64,000 bases of DNA from Lachnospiraceae bacterium (GCA_014804785.1 JAAUZD010000026.1:195964-259963); one strand, 5' to 3'. Counted from the first letter of the stretch, positions 24,908-34,180 are shown. A program made the numbers and translations. The notes: generated from the letters alone by a model not told the origin.

Positions 24908-24934
24908 CTTTCCCCACAGCATCTGTGGGGAAAG
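24908..24934 (-). terminator. Hairpin downstream of the NUDIX gene
   Basis: CTTTCCCCACAG (24908-24919) and CTGTGGGGAAAG (24923-24934) form a perfect 12-bp stem with a CAT loop, 4 bp after the minus-strand NUDIX stop. The following bases on that strand are only weakly T-rich. Confidence 0.6.
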
Positions 24935-24937
24935 TAG

Positions 24938-25432
24938 TCAATCAACAATTACTTGTTGTAAATCTTTTGTCCAATCAATAATTACCCGTTCATCATATTT
25001 ATTAATATTATCAGGTAGATGTGTTTTATTAAAAAATCTATGTTCCAGTGCTTCTTCTGTATTATTTTGTATTTCCCCATTATACACATTTGTCTTAAAA
25101 ATGATACCTGTCCCGTAGCAAATATCTCCATTTGGATAAGTGATAATTCCATCTTCCCCCGAATAAATACCGAATAATGTCAGTTCGTCTATTTCAATTC
25201 CTGCTTCTTCAAATGCCTCTCTTTTTACCACTTCTATAAATTTCTCACCAATCTCCATAGAACCACCAATGAGTGCCCAAAGTCCATTATCACGTCGCTT
25301 TTGGAGTAATATTTCCCCTTTATCGTTTTCGATAATAACTCCGCAACTTATTACCATAAGAGGCGCATGCCCTACATCTTTACGCATCTCCGCAATATAA
25401 TTTCCTCTATATTTTGCTATAATATCTTTCAT
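24938..25432 (-). CDS. NUDIX hydrolase
   Basis: This 164-residue protein contains a full Nudix box, GGSMEIGEKFIEVVKREAFEEAGIEI at about 56-81, matching GX5EX7REUXEEXGU with the metal-binding glutamates present. Nudix enzymes hydrolyse nucleoside diphosphates linked to another moiety, such as oxidised dNTPs or nucleotide sugars. The substrate cannot be told from sequence. It is an isolated minus-strand gene in the AT-rich accessory stretch 24.2-28.1 kb. Confidence 0.88.
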   Translation of the reverse strand: MKDIIAKYRGNYIAEMRKDVGHAPLMVISCGVIIENDKGEILLQKRRDNGLWALIGGSMEIGEKFIEVVKREAFEEAGIEIDELTLFGIYSGEDGIITYPNGDICYGTGIIFKTNVYNGEIQNNTEEALEHRFFNKTHLPDNINKYDERVIIDWTKDLQQVIVD

Positions 25433-25496
25433 ATTAATAACAATTCCTTTACGTTATTTGAAGGTCTCACACCATAATTTCACTTGTAACTTTCAA

Positions 25497-25841
25497 TTAT
25501 ACAGATTGAATCAAATCGTTCATCTCTTTAATATATAAGCCAACATTTTGTGGCGAGTGAGCATCTGATGCTGTCAAAATTGGCACATTACACTTTACCA
25601 TACACTCCAACATATCCGCATTCATTCCTAACTGCTTATCGCCATAATTAATTGCCAACCCACTGCTTTCTTCAATATACAAATCATTTGATCAAAGCGC
25701 TTGTGCATGCTGTAAATAAATATGTCTAAAATCCTTTTGTGGGTATGCTCCATAACATTGTAATGACTGCGGGTGTGCCAAGCCTGAAAACAAGCCGCTG
25801 TTAATTAACGATACCATAAGCGCATAATACTTTTCATAACG
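25497..25841 (-). pseudogene. Remnant of a PHP-domain phosphatase (histidinol-phosphatase-like)
   Basis: Read on the minus strand, one frame gives a C-terminal PHP-family piece: RYEKYYALMVSLINSGLFSG, then LAHPQSLQCYGAYP, an in-frame TGA (25692-25694), then LYIEESSGLAINYG and ILTASDAHSPQNVG. The last part carries the typical SDAH metal motif. The N-terminal HTHSxxSDG part is missing, and a stop codon closes the frame upstream at 25842-25844. The gene is therefore truncated and interrupted, and almost certainly not functional. Related full-length proteins are about 250-280 residues. Confidence 0.8.
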
Positions 25842-26010
25842 TTATTATAACCTGTTTTTTACGGGTACACAATTCCAAAAAGGGAGTTTAAAAATATAAA
25901 ATGATGGCAAAATGTGAATCATAAGTAGCCTTATCTTATTGTGTGAGTAAAATCGTGCGTAGTATTTGCAGGATGGGTTTTTGACTGTTATACTGGTGTT
26001 GTTGATATAA

Positions 26011-27564
26011 ATGGGCAAAAGAGGTGGAGCGTTGGTAAAAAAGGCAGGAAGTCTATTTACAACTGCATATTTATTGCTGATTTTTGGGGTATATCCTTTG
26101 TATATGAAACAAGGGTATGTGGATATCGGGAAGGCGAAGTATCAGTTCTTTATTTATTGTTCTCTGGCAGCGCTGGGTATTTTTGCGTTGATTGGTGTGA
26201 TTTATGGGGGGCAGGTGATTTGTTGGCGTATCAGGCAGAAGGAAGTTTATCTCATTAATTGGGATGGGATGTCGGTGACAGATGTATTTGTAATGTTGTA
26301 TGTTACGGAAATTTTTGTTTCCTATGCTTTTTCTGACTATCGGAAGGAAGCTCTCTGGGGGACGGAGGGCTGGTATATTGGGTTGGTACTTTTGCTTACC
26401 TTATGTGGGTTATATTTGTTTATATCCAGATTTTGGGGAGGAGAAAAGATTGTTTGGTATGTGGCGCTGGCTGTATCGGGGATTGTTTTTCTTCTTGGCA
26501 TTCTGGACCGGTTTTCAATTTATCTTCTTCCTATAGAAATCAGGGATCCTGCGTTCATTTCTACGCTGGGAAATATTAATTGGTTTTGCGGGTATCTTTC
26601 TGTTTTGGCGCCCATAGGTATCTGTCTGTTTTTGTTTCAGGAGCGGGGAAAGGTGTTGTGTGGGGGTTATGCTGTTATTGCGTTTGCGGCGGGATTTTGT
26701 CAAGGAGGGAACAGCGTCTTTCTTTTTTGGGGCGCATTATTTTTTATCTTATTTTGGATAGTTGTAAAAAAGAGGGAATGGATCCGGAATTACTTTCTGC
26801 TCATTTTTTTATGGGGGCTTTCGGCACAGCTGGTTCGCATGATTCGTGTGTTTGTGCCGGATGGATATAATTACGATATGGATAATTTGTGCGGCTATCT
26901 GACAAATTCCAATATTACTTTGCTGATTGGTACGGTTGCTTTGGGGGGATATCTCTTCCTACGCTTTATGTGGAAGGGAGTTATAGATGAGAGAAAGCAG
27001 AGAAATATTCATAGAATCATGAGCCTGCTGCTGGGAGGTGGGATTCTGCTCTGGCTGGTGCTGACGGGAGTCAACATGTGGATAGGGATTCCCGGGCTTG
27101 AAAATAAGGATGGATTTTTGTTAAACAGGGAATGGGGGAATGGCAGAGGAGCAGCTATTTACAGTGGTCTTCAGATGTATGGCCAGATGCCGGTTTTCCA
27201 AAAACTGTTTGGGATAGGACTGGATTGTTTTTCTGCATATGCATATTCTCTGCCGGAAGTTGCGGGAGACCTTAGGGATTACTTCGGGGCTAACCGTCTG
27301 ACTAATGCGCACAATGAATTTCTCACTGCCTTGGTAAATACAGGGATATTTGGTGTGTGCTTCTTTGCAGGTATTTTTATTTCTTTTGGAAGAAAATGCA
27401 TGAAAGAGAAAGAAGAGAATGCGGAATTTTATTTTTTTGCTGTGTGTATTGCCTGCTATTTTGTCCATAACATGGTGAGTTTTGCGCAGGTGTTGAATCT
27501 TCCTTTTTTATTTTTGATTTTGGGAATGGGAGAGGCGAAAAGAAGATTGAAGACTAGCTGTTGA
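26011..27564 (+). CDS. O-antigen ligase / polymerase-like membrane protein (Wzy_C family)
   Basis: This 517-residue protein has about eleven to twelve membrane helices. A large outer loop before the last helices carries the family motif region GANRLTNAHNEFLTALVNTG (about 428-447). Such proteins join or polymerise lipid-linked glycans at the outer face of the membrane. No glycosyltransferases or flippase are nearby, so the partner pathway is not visible. The start is uncertain: the ATG at 26011 lacks a good ribosome binding site, and a TTG at 26032 follows GAGGTGGAG. Confidence 0.8.
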   Translation: MGKRGGALVKKAGSLFTTAYLLLIFGVYPLYMKQGYVDIGKAKYQFFIYCSLAALGIFALIGVIYGGQVICWRIRQKEVYLINWDGMSVTDVFVMLYVTEIFVSYAFSDYRKEALWGTEGWYIGLVLLLTLCGLYLFISRFWGGEKIVWYVALAVSGIVFLLGILDRFSIYLLPIEIRDPAFISTLGNINWFCGYLSVLAPIGICLFLFQERGKVLCGGYAVIAFAAGFCQGGNSVFLFWGALFFILFWIVVKKREWIRNYFLLIFLWGLSAQLVRMIRVFVPDGYNYDMDNLCGYLTNSNITLLIGTVALGGYLFLRFMWKGVIDERKQRNIHRIMSLLLGGGILLWLVLTGVNMWIGIPGLENKDGFLLNREWGNGRGAAIYSGLQMYGQMPVFQKLFGIGLDCFSAYAYSLPEVAGDLRDYFGANRLTNAHNEFLTALVNTGIFGVCFFAGIFISFGRKCMKEKEENAEFYFFAVCIACYFVHNMVSFAQVLNLPFLFLILGMGEAKRRLKTSC

Positions 27565-27580
27565 TGTTAAACTTTATTTA

Positions 27581-27831
27581 TTATTTTTCCTGATAGTTTT
27601 CTAACTGATGAAAGACACCAATTATGCTTACAATATCAGTATTGATGCTAAATTGTTATCTCTGCTAAATGGAAATTGCTGTGGATTTTCTTCCAAACGG
27701 TTATACACATTTTCAATGCCATTTAGCAGATGTATTGCCGCCTGCTCATTTTTTAATCGTTAAAGTAGATGATGTACAATATTGTCAAGCAGTTCATCAG
27801 TGCGTTTAGTAATAATTAATTTATATGCCAT
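27581..27831 (-). pseudogene. Broken RelE/ParE-superfamily toxin gene
   Basis: The minus-strand frame starts MAYKLIITKRTDELLDNIVH, reaches an in-frame TAA after HHLL, and continues RLKNEQAAIHLLNGIENVYN and RLEENPQQFPFSRD. It then jumps frame to TDIVSIIGVFHQLENYQEK before a stop. Intact relatives have about 30 more residues between those last pieces. The nonsense codon plus a deletion/frameshift means no functional toxin is made. Its ATG overlaps the end of the antitoxin frame, as in an intact module. Confidence 0.78.
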
Positions 27832-28082
27832 ATTTTTCCCTCATCGTTGTTAATGCAGACTTGGCATCCTTTGTTTGACCGGTTTTTATTTGCTGCTCTG
27901 ATAGTTCAACATCTCGGTAAATGGCGAGTTGGCGCATTGTGTTTTCGTATATTTCCATACTCATAATAACCATGTCACCGTATCCGTTTTTTGTAATATA
28001 AATAGGCTCTTCCGCCCTGTGGCACATATCGGAAATCGCAGAAGTATTCTTTAATGCTTTAATTTGGAATGATTTGTGGCAT
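27821..28082 (-). pseudogene. Frameshifted Phd/YefM-family antitoxin gene
   Basis: An AAGGAGG ribosome binding site (28091-28097) precedes an ATG at 28082. That frame reads MPQIIPN and then stops. Removing one A from CCAAATT would join it to IKALKNTSAISDMCHRAEEP and ITKNGYGDMVIMSMEIYENT, a normal Phd/YefM start. The remaining open frame, beginning at an internal Met (28027), is 68 residues and ends EKYGI. A single-base insertion thus appears to have disabled the antitoxin, consistent with the adjacent dead toxin. A sequencing error is possible but less likely given the toxin damage. Confidence 0.75.
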
Positions 28083-28256
28083 TTTTAAAACCTCCTTTTT
28101 AAAAATTTATTGTGGCTAAATTATACCATAATTATCCCATGGATTCGATGAACTTATTGGTTTTTTTACGGGATAATGTTACGTTTTGTGAGGGTGGATA
28201 TTTTACTGTTGTCACGCTGCATTTTGGCTAATTCGTAAAAAGCAACAGTAATTTTG

Positions 28257-28285
28257 TTGACAAATACGTTTTTTTTATCTACAAT
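28257..28285 (+). promoter_or_regulatory. Promoter of the proS T-box transcript
   Basis: TTGACA (28257-28262) and TACAAT (28280-28285) are spaced by 17 bp. Transcription would start near 28292 and include the T-box leader. Confidence 0.75.
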
Positions 28286-28339
28286 CATGATACAGTTCGG
28301 TTCCGCATGAAGCGGAGCATAATAATAAAATAGCATCAC

Positions 28340-28622
28340 AGACGTGGCGAAGAAAAGGAATAGTACGGATAGGAAGCTTCCAGAGAGAAAATCCCTTATA
28401 GAGCAGACTCCATAGAGGATCTGCTGGAAGGAGCTGAAAGATTTTTAAGTGAAATATCCGGAACCTGCCTTGGAGTCCTGCATGAAAGTGCAGCGTAGCA
28501 CCGGCGATAACGGTATGAAAAGAGAATGTCTACAACAGTGTTTAGTTTGTTGCATTAATTAGGGTGGTACCGCCGGTTTCCGGTCCCTTGCGGGGTGGAG
28601 AGGTGTGCCGCCCTTTATGATT
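28340..28622 (+). ncRNA. T-box riboswitch (proline, CCU specifier) upstream of proS
   Basis: The canonical T-box sequence AGGGTGGTACCGCC lies at 28561-28574. Upstream, stem I elements are visible: AGAGAG near 28392, GCTGGAAGGAGCTGAAAGA near 28425-28443, and a specifier loop GAA-CCT-GCC in which CCT (28464-28466) is the proline codon. A terminator stem can form between GGGTGGTACC and GGTGTGCCGCCC (about 28601-28612). Uncharged tRNA-Pro would stabilise the antiterminator and raise proS expression. Confidence 0.92.
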
Positions 28623-28719
28623 TTGTCTGGAAAGTCTATGGCTGGTACGGAGGCACAGACTTTCCGGCATAGGAATTGAAGTGGAAAGTAAAGAAGAACC
28701 GTACAGAAAAGAGGAGAAA

Positions 28720-30150
28720 ATGGCTGAGAAAAAATTAGTAGAAGCAATCACATCCATGAGCGAAGATTTTGCACAGTGGTACACGGACGTGGTAAAGAAA
28801 GCAGAATTGATTGATTATTCCAATGTAAAGGGCTGTATGGTAATTAAGCCTGCAGGATATGCTATTTGGGAGAATATTCAGCGGCAGTTGGATGACAGGT
28901 TCAAGGCAACCGGTGTGGAGAATGTATATATGCCTATGTTCATCCCGGAAAGTCTTCTGCAAAAGGAAAAAGATCATGTGGAGGGCTTTGCGCCTGAGGT
29001 TGCATGGGTGACTCATGGAGGACTCAATCCGCTTCAGGAAAGAATGTGTGTCAGACCTACTTCAGAAACCTTATTCTGCGATTTTTATAAGGGAGATATT
29101 CATTCTTACCGTGATCTGCCTAAGGTATACAATCAGTGGTGCAGCGTGGTGCGCTGGGAGAAGGAGACAAGACCATTCCTTCGTTCCAGAGAGTTCTTAT
29201 GGCAGGAGGGGCATACTGCTCATGCAACTGCCGAGGAAGCACAGGAGAGAACGGAACAGATGCTGAACGTCTACGCTGATTTCTGTGAGGAAGTGCTTGC
29301 AATTCCTGTAATTAAGGGGCGTAAGACGGATAAAGAAAAATTTGCAGGGGCAGAGGCAACCTATACCATAGAAGCACTGATGCATGACGGCAAGGTATTG
29401 CAGTCCGGCACCAGCCATAACTTTGGAGATGGTTTTGCAAAAGCCTTCGGCATTCAGTTCACAGATAAAGACAATCAGCTAAAATATGTACATCAGACCT
29501 CCTGGGGAATGTCCACAAGAATCATTGGGGCTATTATTATGGTACATGGAGATGATTCGGGTCTGGTGCTGCCTCCTAAGATTGCACCCACTCAGGTCAT
29601 GATCATTCCGATTCAGCAGAAGAAGGAAGGCGTTCTTGACAAAGCATATGAACTGCGTGACAGATTAAAAGGTTTCCGCGTAAAAGTGGATGACAGTGAT
29701 AAGAGTCCCGGATGGAAATTCTCTGAGCAGGAAATGAGGGGAATTCCCATGCGTGTGGAAATCGGACCTAAGGATATCGAGGCAGGCAAATGTGTCATCT
29801 GCCGCCGGGACACCAGAGAAAAGATCGAGGTAGAGCTGGATAAGTTAGAAGAGACAATAGAGGAACTCCTTGTAAAGATTCAAAGCGATATGCTGGAAAG
29901 GGCAAGAAAGCACCTTGAAGCACACACCTACACAGCAAGCAGCAGGGAAGAATTTGAAAAGATTTTTGGGGAGAAGGCAGGCTTTGTGAAGGCTATGTGG
30001 TGCGGAGAAACTGCCTGTGAGGAAGCCATCAAGGAAAATATGGCAGTTACCAGCAGGTGTATGCCTTTTCAGCAGGAGTGTCTATCGGAGACTTGTGTTT
30101 ATTGTGGGAAGCCAGCTAAAAAAATGGTATACTGGGGAAGAGCATATTAA
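28720..30150 (+). CDS. proS: Prolyl-tRNA synthetase (short, archaeal/eukaryote-type)
   Basis: This 476-residue enzyme charges tRNA-Pro. It has class II motif 2 around [25 protein letters not shown] and lacks the editing INS domain of the long bacterial form. The C-terminal zinc-like domain ends with [18 protein letters not shown]-type sequence, typical of the archaeal/eukaryote group. I chose the ATG at 28720 because GAGGAG is 3-8 bases upstream; the frame could extend to GTG 28681. The T-box with a CCU specifier confirms its amino acid. Confidence 0.96.
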   Translation: MAEKKLVEAITSMSEDFAQWYTDVVKKAELIDYSNVKGCMVIKPAGYAIWENIQRQLDDRFKATGVENVYMPMFIPESLLQKEKDHVEGFAPEVAWVTHGGLNPLQERMCVRPTSETLFCDFYKGDIHSYRDLPKVYNQWCSVVRWEKETRPFLRSREFLWQEGHTAHATAEEAQERTEQMLNVYADFCEEVLAIPVIKGRKTDKEKFAGAEATYTIEALMHDGKVLQSGTSHNFGDGFAKAFGIQFTDKDNQLKYVHQTSWGMSTRIIGAIIMVHGDDSGLVLPPKIAPTQVMIIPIQQKKEGVLDKAYELRDRLKGFRVKVDDSDKSPGWKFSEQEMRGIPMRVEIGPKDIEAGKCVICRRDTREKIEVELDKLEETIEELLVKIQSDMLERARKHLEAHTYTASSREEFEKIFGEKAGFVKAMWCGETACEEAIKENMAVTSRCMPFQQECLSETCVYCGKPAKKMVYWGRAY

Positions 30151-30180
30151 TGATAGAGCAGATTTAGAGGGGATTTGCGG

Positions 30181-31524
30181 ATGCAAAGTACAGCCATGAT
30201 ACGATTACCTAAAAAAGTAAAATTTATTATAGACACCATCATGGAAGCCGGCTACGAAGCATATGCAGTAGGCGGCTGCATTCGTGATTCCATTTTAGGG
30301 AGGACACCGGATGATTGGGACATCACCACCTCTGCCCAGCCAGAACAGGTAAAGGCGCTTTTCGGACGGACGATTGACACTGGAATACAGCATGGAACGG
30401 TTACGGTGATGTTGGACAAGGAAGGTTTTGAGGTCACTACTTACCGCATTGACGGTGAATATGAAGACGGCAGACACCCCAAGGAAGTAACCTTTACGGC
30501 AAATCTGGTGGAGGATTTAAAGCGCAGGGACTTTACCATTAATGCCATGGCGTACAATGATAAAACAGGACTGGTGGACGTTTTTGAAGGCATGAGGGAT
30601 ATAGAAAAAAAGGTAATCCGCTGCGTGGGAGATCCGATGCAGCGGTTTACCGAGGATGCACTGCGTTTGATGCGTGCAGTGCGCTTTTCTGCCCAGCTGG
30701 GATATGAGATTGAAACGAAGACTTTAGATGCCATGAGAGAGCTTTCCCCGAATCTGGTTCATATCAGCGCGGAAAGGATTCAGAGCGAACTGATAAAGCT
30801 GGTAATATCACCGCATCCGGAGAAGCTTCGGATTGCTTATGAAACGGGAATTACAAAAATCATATTGCCGGAATTTGATGCATGTATGGAAACAGAACAG
30901 AATAACCCCCACCATTGTTATAGTGTGGGAGAGCATACATTAAGGGCAATGCAGGAAATACGGGCGGATAAGGTGCTGCGCCTTGCCATGTTGTTCCATG
31001 ATATAGGCAAGCCCGGAACGCTTACGGTAGATGAGGAGGGAATTGTTCATTTCCATGGGCATCCGGCTCTTTCTGAGAAAATGACCCGGGATATTTTGAA
31101 GAGATTGAAGTTTGATAATGACACCATTTATATGACCACGAATCTGGTAAGATATCATGATTATGATGTTGAACCGGGACCTAAATATGTAAGGCGTGCG
31201 ATCATGAAGATAGGTGAGGATGTTTTTCCGCTTTTGTTTGATATTAAGCTGGCAGATATAAAGGCTCAGAGCGCCTATATGCGTAGGGAGAAAGTAGAGA
31301 GGTTAGAGGCGGTCCGTCAGGTTTATGAAGAAGTAGTTGCACAGAAGCAGTGTGTATCTTTAAAAACGCTTGCTGTTACAGGAAAAGACCTGATTGGAGA
31401 AATGGGAATGCAGCCGGGACCGGAGATTGGCGAAATACTTAAGAAATTATTGGATCTTGTGATGGAAGATCCTTCCCGTAATGAAAGAGAAATTCTTATG
31501 AAAGCAGCAAAAGAATTTCAGTAA
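30181..31524 (+). CDS. cca: CCA tRNA nucleotidyltransferase
   Basis: This 447-residue protein has the class II nucleotidyltransferase head, with AVGGCIRDSILGRTPDDWDITT at about 25-46 carrying the GG and DxD motifs. RRDFTINAMAY follows, then the RNA-binding region, and an HD phosphohydrolase domain with AMLFHDIGKPGT and HFHGHPALSEKM. It adds or repairs the CCA tail of tRNAs, and the HD domain may have phosphatase activity. It lies 30 bp after proS, forming a translation-related operon. The ATG at 30181 follows GAGGGG. Confidence 0.93.
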   Translation: MQSTAMIRLPKKVKFIIDTIMEAGYEAYAVGGCIRDSILGRTPDDWDITTSAQPEQVKALFGRTIDTGIQHGTVTVMLDKEGFEVTTYRIDGEYEDGRHPKEVTFTANLVEDLKRRDFTINAMAYNDKTGLVDVFEGMRDIEKKVIRCVGDPMQRFTEDALRLMRAVRFSAQLGYEIETKTLDAMRELSPNLVHISAERIQSELIKLVISPHPEKLRIAYETGITKIILPEFDACMETEQNNPHHCYSVGEHTLRAMQEIRADKVLRLAMLFHDIGKPGTLTVDEEGIVHFHGHPALSEKMTRDILKRLKFDNDTIYMTTNLVRYHDYDVEPGPKYVRRAIMKIGEDVFPLLFDIKLADIKAQSAYMRREKVERLEAVRQVYEEVVAQKQCVSLKTLAVTGKDLIGEMGMQPGPEIGEILKKLLDLVMEDPSRNEREILMKAAKEFQ

Positions 31525-31580
31525 TACTTTAAGGCGGTTACTCATATGATAGGATATGACACGAATTGGGGGTAATCGCT

Positions 31581-32555
31581 GTGAATGACAGAAGCATCAG
31601 TCTGCTGGAAAATTATGATATAGAAGTGCTTCGTACCTGGAAGGGGCGGGGCGCTATTCTTTGTGAAACAAAGCAGGGGATTCTGATTTTGAAAGAATAC
31701 GCCGGGCATAGAGAGAAGGCTGTTTTCCAGAATGAACTGCTTACCATAGTGAAAGAAAGGGGATTTGAGAACGTAGAGAGCATCCTTAAAAATAAAGAGC
31801 AGGAGCTTTTGACGCAGGAACAGGATGGGACCTTGTATATCCTTAAAACGTATTTTGAAGGACGGGAATGCAATGTTAAGGATATGGAAGAATGCCGGCA
31901 TGCTGTGAGGGTGCTTGCACAATTTCATAATGTATCTTATATTGAGGGTGGCATGCTGTCTGGTATAGGTGAACCGCGCTACGCTCATATGGAATTTGAA
32001 AAACATAACAAGGAACTCCGAAGGGTCAGAAAATATCTGAAGGACCGGGGTCAGAAAACAGATTTTGAGATTAGCCTGATTAAGAATTATGACTATTTTT
32101 TCAATCTTGCGCTGCAGCTTGCCGAGGAACTGCGGTTTTACCAGAAAGAAGAAATGCGGTTCATATGTCATGGTGATTATCAATATCATAATATAATCGT
32201 TAGTGGTGACCAGATGAATTTGATTAATTTTGAAAAATGTGTTTCTGAGAGTCCGGTCAGGGATTTATATTTGTTTATGAGAAAGCTTCTCGAGAAGAGC
32301 GGCTGGATAGAGGATATAGGCTTTGAACTGGTAGATACCTATGAAAAAGTCAGACCCATGGAAAAGGAAGAATACCGGCAATTATATTACCGGCTGGCTT
32401 ATCCGGAGAAATTCTGGAAGATCGTCAATTTTTATTATAATTCCGGTAAGGCATGGATTCCCGGAAAAAATCTGGAGAAACTGAATAAAGTGACGGAACA
32501 GGAAAAGGATAAACAGAAATTTCTTGAAAAGTTTAAAATCCGGTATGGAATATAG
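31581..32555 (+). CDS. CotS-family spore coat protein (kinase-like fold)
   Basis: This 324-residue protein resembles CotS/YsxE/YutH coat proteins, which share the aminoglycoside-phosphotransferase fold. The motif ICHGDYQYHNIIV (about 196-208) retains the catalytic-loop Asp and Asn, but the following metal aspartate position reads LINFEKCV, so the DxD-like metal residue is replaced (NFE). Activity as a kinase is therefore doubtful. It would be a structural coat component of the endospore. The start GTG at 31581 follows GGGGGT. It supports a spore-forming host. Confidence 0.8.
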   Translation: MNDRSISLLENYDIEVLRTWKGRGAILCETKQGILILKEYAGHREKAVFQNELLTIVKERGFENVESILKNKEQELLTQEQDGTLYILKTYFEGRECNVKDMEECRHAVRVLAQFHNVSYIEGGMLSGIGEPRYAHMEFEKHNKELRRVRKYLKDRGQKTDFEISLIKNYDYFFNLALQLAEELRFYQKEEMRFICHGDYQYHNIIVSGDQMNLINFEKCVSESPVRDLYLFMRKLLEKSGWIEDIGFELVDTYEKVRPMEKEEYRQLYYRLAYPEKFWKIVNFYYNSGKAWIPGKNLEKLNKVTEQEKDKQKFLEKFKIRYGI

Positions 32556-32608
32556 TAATTTACAGAAGACAGTCTATCTGCCAGCTTTTAACAACTGTAC
32601 ATAAAGGT

Positions 32609-32636
32609 TTGACTAATTTGGGCAACGTGGTATACT
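32609..32636 (+). promoter_or_regulatory. Promoter for the PEGA lipoprotein gene
   Basis: TTGACT (32609-32614) and TATACT (32631-32636) are spaced by 16 bp, 43 bp upstream of the start codon. Confidence 0.6.
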
Positions 32637-32679
32637 CTAAATTAGGAATTGAGATTGTTTATATCTGAGGAATAGGAAA

Positions 32680-34059
32680 ATGGTGAATAGAGACAAAATA
32701 CAAAAGATGATAAAACCCTTTCTCTGCGGAATGTGTCTGATATTGACGGGGTGCAGTGCCGCCAGCATGGCGCATGAGTCAACATTTGAGAGCGCTTATG
32801 AAAATGTTGAACAGGAAGAACCTGTGAATATTTATACTTCTGCCGCATCTGCGGTTATTAAGTCTGTCGATAATGAGAAGCAGACGATAAGCGTATATCT
32901 GATAGAAAGAAAAGAAAACAGGACCTTAAGCTATGATGGCGCTACATTGGTTCAGGATAAGTATGGCAGCGCCATGAGCATGGCGCAGCTTAGAGCAGGA
33001 GATGTGGCTGACCTTACATACAACAGTGAGCTTGACAGAGCCGGTTCTGTTGCGCTTTCAGGAGATGCATGGAGCTATGAAGGGGTTGTGAAGTATAATC
33101 TTAACGTAGGGAAGGGTAGCGCTGCTATTGGTGATGAGACTTACAGCATAGACGAGACGGTGCTGGCGTTTTCAGATGGCAGGGCAATTGAAACGGATGA
33201 AATCATTCATCAGGATGTTCTTACCTTCCATGGAAAAGGGCATAGCATTATAAGCATTACAGTGGATAAGGGACATGGATATCTGGATCTTGTCAATGAC
33301 GAGGCAGTTTTAGGAGGATGGATAGAGATTGGACAAACTGTCATTTCCCAGATTGCACCGGATATGTTGTTTACGATTCCTGAGGGAAACTATAGTGTCA
33401 GACTTACCGGCACCGGGATTGACGAAACACGGGAGATAACAATTGAAAGAAATAAGGAAACAAAGCTGGATCTTGGCGATATTGAAATACCGGAACCGGA
33501 AAGCGGAATCGTAAAGTTTGAAATCATACCGGAAACAGCAGCCGTGTATGTGGATGATGAAAAGATAGACACTACATATCCGGTCAGGCTTTCTATGGGG
33601 CTTCATCAGGTGACGGCAAAGGCATCGGGCTATGATACCCTTTCTGAATACTTCCAGGTGGAGAAAGAAATGACCACGGTCAAAATGAATTTATCAGAGA
33701 CTGCCGGTGTTTCTGGAAACAGCATTGCGCCAAGTGTGAGTGAAGGCAGCAGGATTACGATTGAAGCGCCCGCAGGCGTGGATGTATATCAGGATAATCT
33801 ATATAAAGGAATTGCACCGGTTACCTATCCCAAAACTGCCGGTGAGCACACGATTACTCTGCGGAAGACGGGATGTATTACCAGAAGCTACAGTATCACG
33901 GTTCCGGATGATAATCAGGATGTGACTTATTCCTTCCCGGAACTGGAACCTGAAAATGCCTCCAATATGGTAAGCGGTAATTCCGTAAGTGGTAATACGG
34001 TAAGCGGCAATTCTGTAAGTGGTAATACGGTAAGCGGCAATTCGGCAAGCAATAATTGA
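32680..34059 (+). CDS. PEGA-domain lipoprotein with pentapeptide repeat tail
   Basis: This 459-residue protein has a signal peptide with lipobox LILTGC (about 20-25). Two PEGA-type surface domains follow, the first with VKFEIIPETAAVYVDDEKID and KASGYDTLSEYFQVEKE, the second with ITIEAPAGVDVYQDNLYKGI and YPKTAGEHTITLRKTG. The last 27 residues are repeats of VSGNS/VSGNT ending SASNN. It is anchored to the outer face of the membrane and probably exposed in the cell wall. PEGA domains are found in S-layer and wall-associated proteins. The specific role is unknown. Confidence 0.82.
   Translation: MVNRDKIQKMIKPFLCGMCLILTGCSAASMAHESTFESAYENVEQEEPVNIYTSAASAVIKSVDNEKQTISVYLIERKENRTLSYDGATLVQDKYGSAMSMAQLRAGDVADLTYNSELDRAGSVALSGDAWSYEGVVKYNLNVGKGSAAIGDETYSIDETVLAFSDGRAIETDEIIHQDVLTFHGKGHSIISITVDKGHGYLDLVNDEAVLGGWIEIGQTVISQIAPDMLFTIPEGNYSVRLTGTGIDETREITIERNKETKLDLGDIEIPEPESGIVKFEIIPETAAVYVDDEKIDTTYPVRLSMGLHQVTAKASGYDTLSEYFQVEKEMTTVKMNLSETAGVSGNSIAPSVSEGSRITIEAPAGVDVYQDNLYKGIAPVTYPKTAGEHTITLRKTGCITRSYSITVPDDNQDVTYSFPELEPENASNMVSGNSVSGNTVSGNSVSGNTVSGNSASNN
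33970..34044 (+). repeat. 15-bp tandem repeat encoding VSGN(S/T)
   Basis: Five consecutive 15-bp units of the form GTAAGYGGYAATNCN run from 33970 to 34044, alternating NS and NT endings, so the period is effectively 30 bp. They keep the reading frame. A sixth, degenerate unit ends the gene. Confidence 0.9.
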
Positions 34060-34151
34060 TTGTTAATAAAAAATAAAACGGCATTATAGTTTAAAAGAAA
34101 GAGAAAAAAACCTGGAAACCGCATAAAAAGTGGATGAAACGGAAATATTTC

Positions 34152-34180
34152 TTGACAAATATATCCAAAGACGATATATA
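34152..34180 (+). promoter_or_regulatory. Promoter for the HU gene
   Basis: TTGACA (34152-34157) and TATATA (34175-34180) are spaced by 17 bp, 66 bp before the start codon. Confidence 0.75.

Noticed and set aside
33970-34059. CRISPR-like repeat array
   Set aside because: The 15-bp units are contiguous, have no spacers and are translated in frame as VSGNS/T.
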